Of a stretch of DNA of 8,996 nt, positions 1 to 7,093 are shown piece by piece. The position numbers and the translations under genes are program-made. Each line of letters begins with the position of its first letter. The first letter of the stretch is position 1. The DNA comes from SFTH01 sp963643985 (GTDB lineage: Bacteria; Bacillota; Clostridia; Christensenellales; Aristaeellaceae): contig CAVINP010000084.1 of assembly GCA_963643985.1 (NCBI GenBank), positions 1 to 8,996 on the forward strand, given 5' to 3'. The notes under the pieces are model-generated. The model made no database searches, was not told the origin of the DNA, and saw nothing but the letters and a program-made list of their open reading frames with translations.

Positions 1-1457
1 ACGTCGATCGGCTTGCGGATGGACTCGCGGTACGGGATCTTGGGATCCTGCAGCACGCACTCCGCGCCGAACTTGCTGGCCAGCTTCTTGGCCACGACTT
101 CGATGTGCATCTCGCCCAGACCGCTCAGCACGGACTCGGTGGTCTCGACGTTCTTGGACACGGTGATGGTCGGATCTTCCTCCATCAGGCGGGCAAGGCC
201 CGAGAAGATCTTATCTTCCTCGCCGGCCTTCTTGGCGTAGACGGCCTTGGAGATGCAGGGTGCGGGGAACTCGATTTCTGCAAACTTCACGGGGTTGTTG
301 GCATCACAGAGGGTGTTGCCGGTGGAAACGGACTGCAGCTTGGCCAGTGCGCAGATATCGCCCGCGCAGACCTTCTTGGTGGCGTCCTGCTTCTTGCCCT
401 TGAGGATGTAGATGGTGCCGGGCTTCTCGGACTTCTCGGCATTGGCGTTGTAGAGCAGCATGTCGCCCGTCAGCGTGCCGGACATGACCTTCATCAGGCT
501 CAGCTTGCCCACGAAGGGGTCAGCCATGGTCTTGAACACGCGTGCGGAGAAGGGCTGGTCATCCGCGCAGATGCGCTCGGCCTCTTCGCCGGTCTTGGGG
601 TTGACGGCTGCAGCGACGGAGCCGGCCGGGGAGGGCATCAGTTCGATGATGTTGTCCAGAACCTTGCTCAGGCCCACGCGGGTGATGCCGGAGCAGCACA
701 TCACGGGAACGACCGTGCCGTCCTTGATGCCCTGGCGCAGACCGTGCATCATATCTTCAAAGGAGAGTTCTCCGTCTTCGAAGTACTTCTCCATCAGTTC
801 ATCTTCAGCGCCCGCAGCGGCTTCCATGATGGCTTCACGCGCGGACTCGACCTCGTCGGCCACGAAATCCGGGATCGGGATTTCCTTGAGGGTCTTGCCC
901 TCGCCGGTGTAGGCCTTGTTCTCCAGCACGCACACAACGCCGGTGAACTTGCCGTTGTCCACGATCGGGACGACGATGGGCGCGATGTGGCTGCCGTACT
1001 TCTCGGTGATGGTGGCCAGTGCCTTGTCAAAGTTGGCGTTGTCGCGGTCCATCTGGTTGATGATGATCATGCGGGAGGTATGCGTCTTGTCGCACATCGC
1101 CCAGGCCTTTTCCGCGCCGACATTCAGGCCGGAAACGGCGCCCACGGTGATCAGTGCGCCTTCGCACACGGTCAGCGGGCCGGACTGCTCACCGGCAAAG
1201 TCAAAGTAGCCGGGAATATCGATCAGATTGATCTTGGTGTCCTTCCACTCCAGCGGAGCCATAGCCGCGCTGATGGAAATCTGACGTTTGGTTTCTTCGA
1301 CGTCGTAGTCGGTGGTGGTGGTGCCGTCCTCAACGCGACCCTGACGGTCGATTGCACCGGCGGTGAACAGCAGGGCTTCCACGAGCGTGGTCTTACCTTC
1401 GCTGCCATGTCCGACAACGGAAATGTTGCGGATATTCTTGGCCTGATAATCTTTCAT
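1..1457 (-). CDS. fusA: Elongation factor G-family GTPase (EF-G-2-like paralogue), 3' end cut by window edge
   Basis: A ribosomal translocase-type GTPase; 485 residues are visible of roughly 690 usual for EF-G, so domains IV and V lie outside the window. Seen: P-loop GHGSEGKT (residues 16-23), the switch-I stretch RVEDGTTTTDY (41-51), G3 as DIPGY (80-84), G4 as NQMD (134-137), and a domain III signature with EEDPTITV and SGLGEMHIEV followed by PYRESIRKP at the cut end. The GTTTTDY and PGY forms resemble the EF-G-2 subfamily (for example the second EF-G of Thermus) rather than canonical EF-G, which has GITI and DTPGH. The start ATG has an AGGGGGA ribosome binding site 7-8 bases upstream. The gene stands alone, divergent from a secreted protein gene, not with rpsL/rpsG/tuf upstream, which also favours a paralogue. 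Family is sure; whether it performs translocation, ribosome rescue or another role is not determined here. The symbol is the generic family name. Confidence 0.93.
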   Translation of the reverse strand, partial: MKDYQAKNIRNISVVGHGSEGKTTLVEALLFTAGAIDRQGRVEDGTTTTDYDVEETKRQISISAAMAPLEWKDTKINLIDIPGYFDFAGEQSGPLTVCEGALITVGAVSGLNVGAEKAWAMCDKTHTSRMIIINQMDRDNANFDKALATITEKYGSHIAPIVVPIVDNGKFTGVVCVLENKAYTGEGKTLKEIPIPDFVADEVESAREAIMEAAAGAEDELMEKYFEDGELSFEDMMHGLRQGIKDGTVVPVMCCSGITRVGLSKVLDNIIELMPSPAGSVAAAVNPKTGEEAERICADDQPFSARVFKTMADPFVGKLSLMKVMSGTLTGDMLLYNANAEKSEKPGTIYILKGKKQDATKKVCAGDICALAKLQSVSTGNTLCDANNPVKFAEIEFPAPCISKAVYAKKAGEEDKIFSGLARLMEEDPTITVSKNVETTESVLSGLGEMHIEVVAKKLASKFGAECVLQDPKIPYRESIRKPID

Positions 1458-1470
1458 AAAAATTCCCCCT

Positions 1471-1509
1471 GTGAAATATTTATTCACCTGTGCGGTCAAA
1501 CGGCACAGG
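1471..1509 (-). other. Two adjacent inverted repeats in the EF-G leader
   Basis: CCTGTGC (1487-1493) is repeated inverted as GCACAGG (1503-1509) with a 9-base loop. Next to it GTGAA (1471-1475) is inverted as TTCAC (1483-1487). In the transcript these would form one 7-bp hairpin and one weak 5-bp AT-rich hairpin just upstream of the ribosome binding site. They share base 1487, so the two stems cannot both be fully paired. No run of T follows, so this is not a terminator. Could be a leader structure or an operator; function unknown. Confidence 0.35.
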
Positions 1510-1553
1510 CCTGGCTGAACGCAAGAGAGCGCCATATGTGCCATAGTATTTTT

Positions 1554-1582
1554 ATTTTAACAGAAAATCGCCGATTTGAAAA
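1554..1582 (-). promoter_or_regulatory. Candidate promoter of the EF-G-like gene
   Basis: On the minus strand a -35-like TTTTCA (1577-1582) and a -10-like TAAAAT (1554-1559) are separated by 17 bases. The predicted start near 1547 would give a leader of about 90 bases that contains two inverted repeats. The -10 matches consensus at five of six positions and the -35 at four, in an AT-rich patch, so chance occurrence is possible. Confidence 0.4.
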
Positions 1583-1619
1583 GCCCTTTTTTGAAGGAAA
1601 TTTCTCTTTTTATGGTGAA

Positions 1620-1625
1620 TATAGT
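1620..1625 (+). promoter_or_regulatory. Weak -10 candidate for the CAP-domain gene
   Basis: TATAGT matches the -10 consensus at five of six positions. No convincing -35 lies 16-18 bases upstream. A start near 1632 would leave a leader of about 25 bases with the AGAAGGG ribosome binding site, and would rule out the upstream in-frame TTG (1576) and ATG (1612) as starts. Confidence 0.25.
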
Positions 1626-1656
1626 GTTATTCTTTATCAGAAGGGCTAAAACGGCT

Positions 1657-2856
1657 ATGAAACGGACGGCATTGGGGCTGGCGCTGCTGCTTTTGATCTC
1701 CTCCGCGCAGGCGATGGACCGCGGCGAAATGCGTGCGCTCTACGAAGAGGTGCGGTCCGTGCGGGCCGATGCCTCGCCCTATATCGGGGACGAACTCAGC
1801 GATGAGGCGCAGGACGCGGCACTCGCGCAGCTGAATTTTCTGCGCACGCTGGCGGGGCTGGATGAGGTGTCCCTGAACGAACTGTACACGCTTCGCTGCA
1901 GGCAGGCCGCGCAGGTGCTGGCCGCAAACGATACGCTCACGCACACGCCCGCCCGGCCCGAGGGCATGGACGATGACATCTACGCCTCCGCGGTGCTCGG
2001 TGCGGCGGGGTCGAACATTGCAAGCTTCAACTGGATGCGCGATGACATACTCATCGACGGTGTGAATTACTTCGTGCGTGACGATGGTGACATAAACCTT
2101 GCCACGCTGGCGCACAGGCGCTGGCTGCTCAACCCGCAGATGCGTGAGACGGGGTTTGGCCTCTGCAACGCCGAGAGCGGCACGAGCTATGTGGTGATGT
2201 ACGCAGTCGATACGCAGAACGAAACCGAACGTGACTATGTCGCCTGGCCATCGGCAGAGGCCTTTCCTGTGGAACTGATGGAGCACGAGCTGGCCTGGTC
2301 CGTCAGTATAAACGACGATATATTCGACCTCGACGCGTCCGCGCCCAAAGTGACGCTTGTGGAGCTTGAAAGCGGCGCAAGCTTTGAATTTGACATGAAC
2401 GCGGGCAGCGGCGACGGTTACTGCACCGTCAGCCGCGAGGCCTACGGCGCAGGGCCTTGCCTGATCTTCAGGCCCGACCTCGAAACGGCGGGCATAGAGG
2501 AGTACACGCAGAACCAGCACTGGCAAGTACGGGTAACGGGGCTTGTGCGAAAGGACGGCGGCACGGCGGAGATAGAATACGTCTGCGAGATGGCCTCGCT
2601 CTATCCGCAGGCAGTGGCGAGCATCGAACTGTCCTGTCTCGAAGCGCAGCTCGCGGCGGGAGAGCATATGCAGCTTACGGCAAACGTCATCCCCTCCTAT
2701 GCGGACGATCTGAGCATCACCTGGTCGAGCAGCGACGATGCCGTGGCCACGGTGGACGAAAACGGCAATGTGCATGCGCTGTCAGCGGGCACGTGCGACA
2801 TCAGCGCGACCTCGGTCAACGGGCGCTACGATGAATGCCGTGTGGCGGTTAAATAG
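1657..2856 (+). CDS. Secreted CAP (SCP/PR-1-like) domain protein with C-terminal Big2 domain
   Basis: A 399-residue exported protein. The start at 1657 begins an ideal Sec signal peptide: MKRT, a hydrophobic core (residues 5-14) and AQA before the predicted cleavage after Ala19. AGAAGGG lies upstream at a rather long spacing. Residues about 45-190 form a CAP domain of the bacterial YkwD-like type: the helix AALAQLNFLRTLAGL, a His in LTHTPARP (His96), and the hallmark AHRRWLLNPQMRETGFG (His153, Trp156). Residues about 195-315 form a linker region with YGAGPCLIFRP that I cannot assign. Residues 320-399 are a Big2 immunoglobulin-like domain, with ITWSSSDDAVATVDENGNV followed by ALSAGTCDISA. No LPXTG signal, S-layer domain or C-terminal membrane anchor is present, so it is probably released or held non-covalently by Big2. 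Molecular function of such CAP proteins in Bacillota is mostly unknown. An N-terminally extended start (TTG 1576 or ATG 1612) would spoil the signal peptide and is less likely. Confidence 0.88.
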   Translation: MKRTALGLALLLLISSAQAMDRGEMRALYEEVRSVRADASPYIGDELSDEAQDAALAQLNFLRTLAGLDEVSLNELYTLRCRQAAQVLAANDTLTHTPARPEGMDDDIYASAVLGAAGSNIASFNWMRDDILIDGVNYFVRDDGDINLATLAHRRWLLNPQMRETGFGLCNAESGTSYVVMYAVDTQNETERDYVAWPSAEAFPVELMEHELAWSVSINDDIFDLDASAPKVTLVELESGASFEFDMNAGSGDGYCTVSREAYGAGPCLIFRPDLETAGIEEYTQNQHWQVRVTGLVRKDGGTAEIEYVCEMASLYPQAVASIELSCLEAQLAAGEHMQLTANVIPSYADDLSITWSSSDDAVATVDENGNVHALSAGTCDISATSVNGRYDECRVAVK

Positions 2857-2905
2857 TGGTCCTTCACGTTTTCCCGGAGGATAATTTGAACCAATAAACC
2901 AAATC

Positions 2906-2946
2906 AAAGAGGATGCTGCAGCATGTGCGGCATCCCCTCTTTTTTT
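2906..2946 (+). terminator. Intrinsic terminator of the CAP-domain gene
   Basis: AAAGAGG-ATGC (2906-2916) pairs with GCAT-CC-CCTCTTT (2930-2942), giving a 7-bp plus 4-bp stem with a 2-base bulge, followed by an unbroken T run to 2946. It lies 50 bases after the stop codon. Its T run overlaps the stop codon of the convergent hydantoinase gene. Read on the minus strand the same hairpin has only short, interrupted T runs, so it would be a weak terminator for that operon at best. Confidence 0.85.
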
Positions 2947-4498
2947 ACTTCAGATCGCCTGCGGCCTTGATCTTGACGCGGTTGGTGTTGCCCGGGTAGT
3001 AGGCCAGCGGGACATCCTCCATCTCGATGATCTCGACCGTCTCGCGCTTTGCACCGGCACTGACCGCCATCTCAATGGCTTCCTGTCTGGCCTGCTCCAG
3101 TGATTCCTCGCGCGGCAGTTCGTCATAGTTCATCAGCTTTTCATAGGTGCCGCTGACCTTGGAGATCGCGGAGCCGATGGCGTTTGCGCAGCCGAAGTGC
3201 GCGGGCTTGAGCACGGACGATGCGCCGCTGATCGTCTCCGGCAGTATGATGGAGCCGCCGCCGACGAGTATCAGGTCGATGTCCGCATTGGAGACCTTCA
3301 TGGCGTCCACGTTGTCCTCCACGAGCGTGCGGATGACATCCATGGCCTTCTGCGCCACATCGAGCGGTATGACATCGGCCTTTGTCCTGTCGCCCAGATC
3401 GGTCATGCCCAGGCGCACGGCGATGTCCGTGGCGGTCATCACGTCGCCGCCGAAGACCAGTGCCTTCTTCGTAATCTCATAGCCGACGCTGTCCGGGCCG
3501 ACGGTCACGCTGCCGTCGGCCTTCACACGCACGATGGAGCCGCCGCCCAGGCCTATGGAGATCACGTCCGGCATGCGGAAATTGGTGCGCACGCCGCCGA
3601 TGGTCACGGCCACGCCGGACTCGCGCGGGAAGCCGTTCTGGATCACGCCCAGATCCGTTGTGGTGCCGCCGACATCCACCACGATGGCATCCTTCAGCGA
3701 GGAAAGATAGCTCGCGCCGCGGATGGAGTTGGTCGGGCCGCAGGCCACGGTGAGTATGGGATAGCGACGCGCGTGCTCCATGGTCATGAGCGTGCCGTCA
3801 TTCTGGCTGAGATAGACATCGGCGTTCGTGATGCCCTCGTCGCGCAGGCTCTTGGCAAAACCCTCCGTGAAACGCTCGGCCACCTGCCAGAGTGCGGCGT
3901 TGAGTATCGTCGCATTCTCGCGCTCGATCAGACCCATGGAGCCGATCTCGCTGGATACGGAGACGTGCACGTCCTCGCCCATGACCTCGCGGCAGAGCTT
4001 CGCGGCCTGAAGTTCATGGTCGTTGCGCACGGTGGAGAACACGCAGGAGATAGCGATCGACTTGACGCCCTTTTCCTTCATTTCTGTGAAAAAGGCCTTG
4101 GCCGCCTCGACATCCAGGGGGGCAAGTTCCTTGCCGTCATACTCGAAACCGCCGCCGATGATAGTGCTGTCCACGGCTATTTTTTTGATGTCCTCCGCCC
4201 AGTCCACCATGGGACGGATGCCCTTGGTCGCGGGTGCGCCGATGCGCAGTATGCCGATCGGGGCCAGGTGCTTGCGCTCGACGATCGCGTTGGTGCACTG
4301 CGTCGTGCCGAGCATCGCCTGGCAGATCTGCTTGGGATCCACATGGGAAATCGCCAGCACCGTGCGCATGGCACCCAGAATGCCGTCATAGATATCCGCA
4401 GAGGTAGGATACTTGATGTCCGCGACCACCGTGCGGTTTTCGTCGATCAATACGGCGTCCGTGTTGGTTCCGCCGACGTCAATACCGAGCTTGTACAT
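2945..4498 (-). CDS. Hydantoinase/oxoprolinase family protein (HyuA-like, ATP-dependent type)
   Basis: A 517-residue protein of the hydantoinase A/oxoprolinase family with the actin-like ATPase (ASKHA) fold. Seen: phosphate-1 motif GIDVGGTNTDAV (residues 5-16), the family segment GTTQCTNAIVERK (64-76) at the end of the N-terminal domain, CGPTNSIRGA (253-262), phosphate-2 motif VVDVGGTTTDLGV (273-285), GLGGGSIV (316-323), and an adenosine-type motif ILVGGGSII (410-418). Characterised members use ATP to open hydantoin, N-methylhydantoin or 5-oxoproline rings, usually with a HyuB partner. No hyuB is present here; the upstream partner is a DUF917 protein. The true start is the ATG at 4498: MYKLGID opens the fold directly, and AAGGGAGG is 9 bases upstream. 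A longer in-frame reading to 4612 overlaps the upstream gene and adds no family sequence. Substrate is unproven; hydantoin-like or thiohydantoin-like rings are the best guess. Last gene of the operon. Confidence 0.93.
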   Translation of the reverse strand: MYKLGIDVGGTNTDAVLIDENRTVVADIKYPTSADIYDGILGAMRTVLAISHVDPKQICQAMLGTTQCTNAIVERKHLAPIGILRIGAPATKGIRPMVDWAEDIKKIAVDSTIIGGGFEYDGKELAPLDVEAAKAFFTEMKEKGVKSIAISCVFSTVRNDHELQAAKLCREVMGEDVHVSVSSEIGSMGLIERENATILNAALWQVAERFTEGFAKSLRDEGITNADVYLSQNDGTLMTMEHARRYPILTVACGPTNSIRGASYLSSLKDAIVVDVGGTTTDLGVIQNGFPRESGVAVTIGGVRTNFRMPDVISIGLGGGSIVRVKADGSVTVGPDSVGYEITKKALVFGGDVMTATDIAVRLGMTDLGDRTKADVIPLDVAQKAMDVIRTLVEDNVDAMKVSNADIDLILVGGGSIILPETISGASSVLKPAHFGCANAIGSAISKVSGTYEKLMNYDELPREESLEQARQEAIEMAVSAGAKRETVEIIEMEDVPLAYYPGNTNRVKIKAAGDLK

Positions 4499-4500
4499 AA

Positions 4501-5592
4501 TCAATGGCCTCCCTTGCAGCGCTCTTCCAGAGGAATGTAATCCGTGTCCACGCCGAAGTAGCGCGGTCCGACCAGTTCCAGACCCTTCTGCGTCCGCCAC
4601 AGGTGGAAGCACTTCAGGCCCACCACCATCACGCGCTTGCCGTATTTGAGCGCGTCCGTGGTGACGGGGGTGAATGTCTCCGTGTCCACCAGCGAGATCA
4701 GGTCGGGCGTGGTGGCGAGGATTTCGCCGTCTACCGTCGCCGTCAGGTTCTCATTCTGGAATTCGACATAGGCGCTGTGCCCCTTGTAGTCGCCGATGCC
4801 TTCCAGCACAACCTTGCCGAAGTTGAAGCCCGCGCGGGTCTCACGCAGCACGTCCGCGATCTTGCCCTTGAAGAGTTTGTAGCCCTCGGCCTTCTCCAGG
4901 AAATGCTCCTCAGGCGTGCGCTCGCCGCTGTCCTTGACGGTGCGGATGGCCTCGCCCAGACGCTGGCTGCGGGTGACGATGCCGTGCACGCCGTACTCCT
5001 TCATCTGCTTGCCGGTCATGGGATAGAGCGATACGGACACGGATGCGCCGCAGCTCATCGTCACGGCACGCGCCAGCTCCTCCGTCCACTTGTTGGTGAT
5101 GGTCTCAAAGATGCAGCTGTTGCCCTTCTCGTCCACAAGCGCCATCGGTGTGGCCTTCATGCCGCCGATGGTGAAGGTCACCATCTGCAATTCGGGGAAG
5201 GCGCGGCCCATGCCGTCGACATCCACCATGGGCATGTTCAGACGCGCCGCCGCCGCGATCGGCAGCATGGAATTGACACCGCCTGCCTCGATGGGCATGA
5301 AGGCGTCGATCTTCTTGCCGAAGAACTTGGAAACCATGTCGAAGAGGTGCTTGTATTCCGTGCCGCCTATGGCCTTTTCCGCCAGCACCGTGGGCGCACC
5401 CATCATGGCGATCGGAATCACGAGCGCATCGTCCGCCACCTCTTCAGGCTCCAGCAGTGTCACGGGGCCGCACTCCTGCACGGCGCCGATGGCCACGAGC
5501 TTGCCGACGTAGGGATCGCCGCCGCCGCCCGCACCGAGCAGCGCCGCACCGGTTGCAATATCTTCTATTTCGGGAATGCCGATTTTACGCAT
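4501..5592 (-). CDS. DUF917 family protein (COG3535; S-methyl-thiohydantoin desulfurase-like)
   Basis: A full-length 363-residue DUF917 protein. Conserved features seen: a glycine-rich start GAALLGAGGGGDPYVG (residues 15-30), MPIEAGGVNS (99-108), the acidic VDVDGMGRAFPELQM (123-137), GVHGIVTRSQRLGEAI (201-216) and the C-terminal GPRYFGVDTDYIPLEE (342-357). From memory, Pfam has renamed this family after an S-methyl-thiohydantoin desulfurase; I am not certain that activity applies to this branch. DUF917 is regularly found next to, or fused with, HyuA-type hydantoinases, and here it ends 2 bases before one, so the two probably act on the same substrate or as a complex. The ATG at 5592 has AAGGA 8 bases upstream. 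There is no signal peptide or membrane segment, so it should be cytoplasmic. Family assignment is strong; the reaction is inference. Confidence 0.9.
   Translation of the reverse strand: MRKIGIPEIEDIATGAALLGAGGGGDPYVGKLVAIGAVQECGPVTLLEPEEVADDALVIPIAMMGAPTVLAEKAIGGTEYKHLFDMVSKFFGKKIDAFMPIEAGGVNSMLPIAAAARLNMPMVDVDGMGRAFPELQMVTFTIGGMKATPMALVDEKGNSCIFETITNKWTEELARAVTMSCGASVSVSLYPMTGKQMKEYGVHGIVTRSQRLGEAIRTVKDSGERTPEEHFLEKAEGYKLFKGKIADVLRETRAGFNFGKVVLEGIGDYKGHSAYVEFQNENLTATVDGEILATTPDLISLVDTETFTPVTTDALKYGKRVMVVGLKCFHLWRTQKGLELVGPRYFGVDTDYIPLEERCKGGH
4508..4515 (-). promoter_or_regulatory. Strong ribosome binding site inside the end of the DUF917 gene
   Basis: AAGGGAGG is a near-perfect Shine-Dalgarno sequence 9 bases before the hydantoinase ATG at 4498, within the last codons of the DUF917 gene. 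It fixes the hydantoinase start and suggests coupled translation, since the stop and start codons are only 2 bases apart. Confidence 0.85.
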
Positions 5593-5623
5593 GATATTTT
5601 CCTTCTTTCACAGTACAATCACT

Positions 5624-5711
5624 CAGTGGCCAGTGATCGGTGGTCAGTTGAATGGCGTGGGTCACAACTCATTACCACACTATTTCACCGGCCACTATCC
5701 ATTAACCACTA
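5624..5711. repeat. Palindromic AGTGG-heptad element between permease and DUF917 genes
   Basis: The 127-base gap between the two genes holds an imperfect palindrome. The left arm (5624-5650) reads AGTGG spaced at 7 bases (AGTGGCC, AGTGATC, GGTGGTC, AGTTG). The right arm (5685-5711), read on the minus strand, reads TAGTGGT, TAATGGA, TAGTGGC, CGGTGA. Aligned without gaps the arms share 15 of 27 bases, and G-U pairs raise the pairing in RNA to about 19 of 27. The AT-rich, low-complexity look differs from the flanking coding DNA. It has no T run, so it is not a standard terminator. Probably a small non-coding repeat element of the genome; it may form a structure in the operon mRNA. Confidence 0.6.
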
Positions 5712-5719
5712 ATTGCGGA

Positions 5720-7033
5720 TCACTTCTCCGGCATCAGCTTGGCCAGGATCACATACAGCACGAGGGATACGATGATGCCGTTGACCGGGCCGACGAAGAA
5801 CGGCACGTTCAGCCACGGCAGTGCCGCGACGAGGCCGGGGAAGTTGGCAAAGGTACCGCCGGTGATGCAGGCGAAGATGGCGCCCACCGCGAACGAGATC
5901 ACGCCGGGGGCGGAGAAGCCGGGGCGAACCACAAACTTTTCCTTCTTGCCGCCGCCCACGATCCAGTAGGAGGCGATCAGCACGCCCGCCAGCGGGGGAA
6001 TCAGTGCGGACATCAGCGACAGGAAGCCCTGGAAGACGTTCAGGAGGCCGAAGGCTGCCAGCAGCGTGCCGATGCCGCCTGCCACGCCGGTCGTCACCTT
6101 GAACCTGCTCTCGTCAAAGCCGAGCAGGTTGCTCAGGGCCAGGCCGCCGGAATAGGCGTTGGTCACGTTGGTTGTCCAGGTGGCCAGCACCAGCGCCACC
6201 AGACCGATGAACGGTACGCCGAGAGATGCAAGTATTGCGGAGATATCGTACTGGCCGGTCACGATGCTCATCAGTGCGCCCGTCATCAGCATGAACAGGC
6301 CCGCGGGAATCACGCCCACCAGGGAGGACTTGACCACGTCACCGCGGCTCTTGGCAAAGCGGCAGTAGTCGGCCGAGATGACGCCGCCCAGCGCGAAGGA
6401 TGCCACAACCATCGATATGCCGTAGACCATGCCGGAGGAAACCTCAGGCGCGTAGCTTGCGATCGCTGCGCCGCCGTCGTTTTTGACAATGCCCGCGATC
6501 AGGCCGTACAGACAGACAACCACCAGCAGCGGTACGGCGATGTAGTTGAGCCACTTGAGGCCCTTGAAGCCGACGCAGGCGGTCACGAGCATGATCACGC
6601 CCCAGACCAGCGAGCTGATAACCACAAATGCAGAGGAGGCCTCCTTGCCCATCATGGATGCGACCATGCTTGCAAATGCGCTGCCGCATGTCGCGGACTG
6701 AATGCCGAACCAGCCGACGCAGGCAATGGCCAGCAGTATGCTGATGATGTATCTGGCGCCCTTCTCGCCCAGCGCGCCCGAGGCCATCACCGATACCGGC
6801 AGACCCGTGTCGCAGGCCTGCATGCCGATGAAGATCATGTAGGCGCAGATAATGCCGTAGCCGATCAGTATGGAGAGAATCATCTGTGTCAGGCTCAGAC
6901 CGCCGCCGGCCAGCACGCCGCCGATCATCAGGCAAGGCACGCAGATCATGCCGCCCGCCCAGACTGCTGCAATCGAGAGCCAGCTCTGACGCTTGGATTC
7001 TTCAACTTTGAAGCCACTGTTCTTTTCGCTCAT
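5720..7033 (-). CDS. NCS1/CodB-type cytosine-purine-hydantoin permease
   Basis: A 437-residue integral membrane transporter of the nucleobase:cation symporter-1 family; E. coli CodB is of similar length. About 12 hydrophobic segments can be traced from residue 19 to 432. Family marks: GGMICVPCLMIGG (27-39) in TM1, MQACDTGLP (71-79), WFGIQSATCGSAFASM (108-123) with the substrate-site Trp/Gln pair, SADYCRFAKSRGD (220-232) after TM6, TTNVTNAYSGGLALS (287-301) in TM8, and PPLAGVLIASYW (346-357). It should import a nucleobase-like or hydantoin-like compound with H+ or Na+; the family includes the hydantoin carrier Mhp1 as well as cytosine and allantoin carriers. The start at 7033 is chosen because GAGGGG lies 7 bases upstream and the extra 52 codons of the longer reading cover the promoter and the terminator. 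It precedes the DUF917 and hydantoinase genes in one direction, so it probably feeds them. Substrate is not predictable from this alone. Confidence 0.93.
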   Translation of the reverse strand: MSEKNSGFKVEESKRQSWLSIAAVWAGGMICVPCLMIGGVLAGGGLSLTQMILSILIGYGIICAYMIFIGMQACDTGLPVSVMASGALGEKGARYIISILLAIACVGWFGIQSATCGSAFASMVASMMGKEASSAFVVISSLVWGVIMLVTACVGFKGLKWLNYIAVPLLVVVCLYGLIAGIVKNDGGAAIASYAPEVSSGMVYGISMVVASFALGGVISADYCRFAKSRGDVVKSSLVGVIPAGLFMLMTGALMSIVTGQYDISAILASLGVPFIGLVALVLATWTTNVTNAYSGGLALSNLLGFDESRFKVTTGVAGGIGTLLAAFGLLNVFQGFLSLMSALIPPLAGVLIASYWIVGGGKKEKFVVRPGFSAPGVISFAVGAIFACITGGTFANFPGLVAALPWLNVPFFVGPVNGIIVSLVLYVILAKLMPEK

Positions 7034-7061
7034 GGAAACGCCCCTCTTTCCTTGTACGGTA

Positions 7062-7090
7062 TTCGGTTCTTCCATGTATGAAGAACCGAA
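7062..7090. promoter_or_regulatory. Perfect 11-bp inverted repeat, candidate operator of the permease operon
   Basis: TTCGGTTCTTC (7062-7072) is repeated exactly inverted as GAAGAACCGAA (7080-7090) around a 7-base centre. It lies between the extended -10 (7094-7102) and the permease ribosome binding site, with its outer edge near the predicted transcription start (about 7087). It could be bound by the neighbouring PucR-type regulator, or form an 11-bp hairpin at the very 5' end of the mRNA that stabilises it. No T run follows on the minus strand, so it is not a terminator. Confidence 0.7.
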
Positions 7091-7093
7091 GAA

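Noticed and set aside
105..1649. Long plus-strand open frame (514 codons) opposite the EF-G-like gene
   Set aside because: Low-complexity His/Gly/Ala/Asp-rich translation with no family signature; a mirror of the EF-G frame caused by GC-rich third positions.
1576..1656. N-terminal extension of the CAP protein from TTG 1576 or ATG 1612
   Set aside because: It would place 15 or 27 residues before a textbook signal peptide and would overlap the promoter region.
1627..2775. Minus-strand open frame of 382 codons opposite the CAP gene
   Set aside because: No recognisable domain, while the opposite strand has a signal peptide and two clear domains.
4499..4612. N-terminal extension of the hydantoinase by 38 codons
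   Set aside because: It overlaps the end of the DUF917 gene, and the ATG at 4498 has a strong ribosome binding site and starts the conserved fold.
5593..5719. Terminator or internal promoter between permease and DUF917 genes
   Set aside because: The palindrome has no T run, and no -35/-10 pair with proper spacing is convincing.
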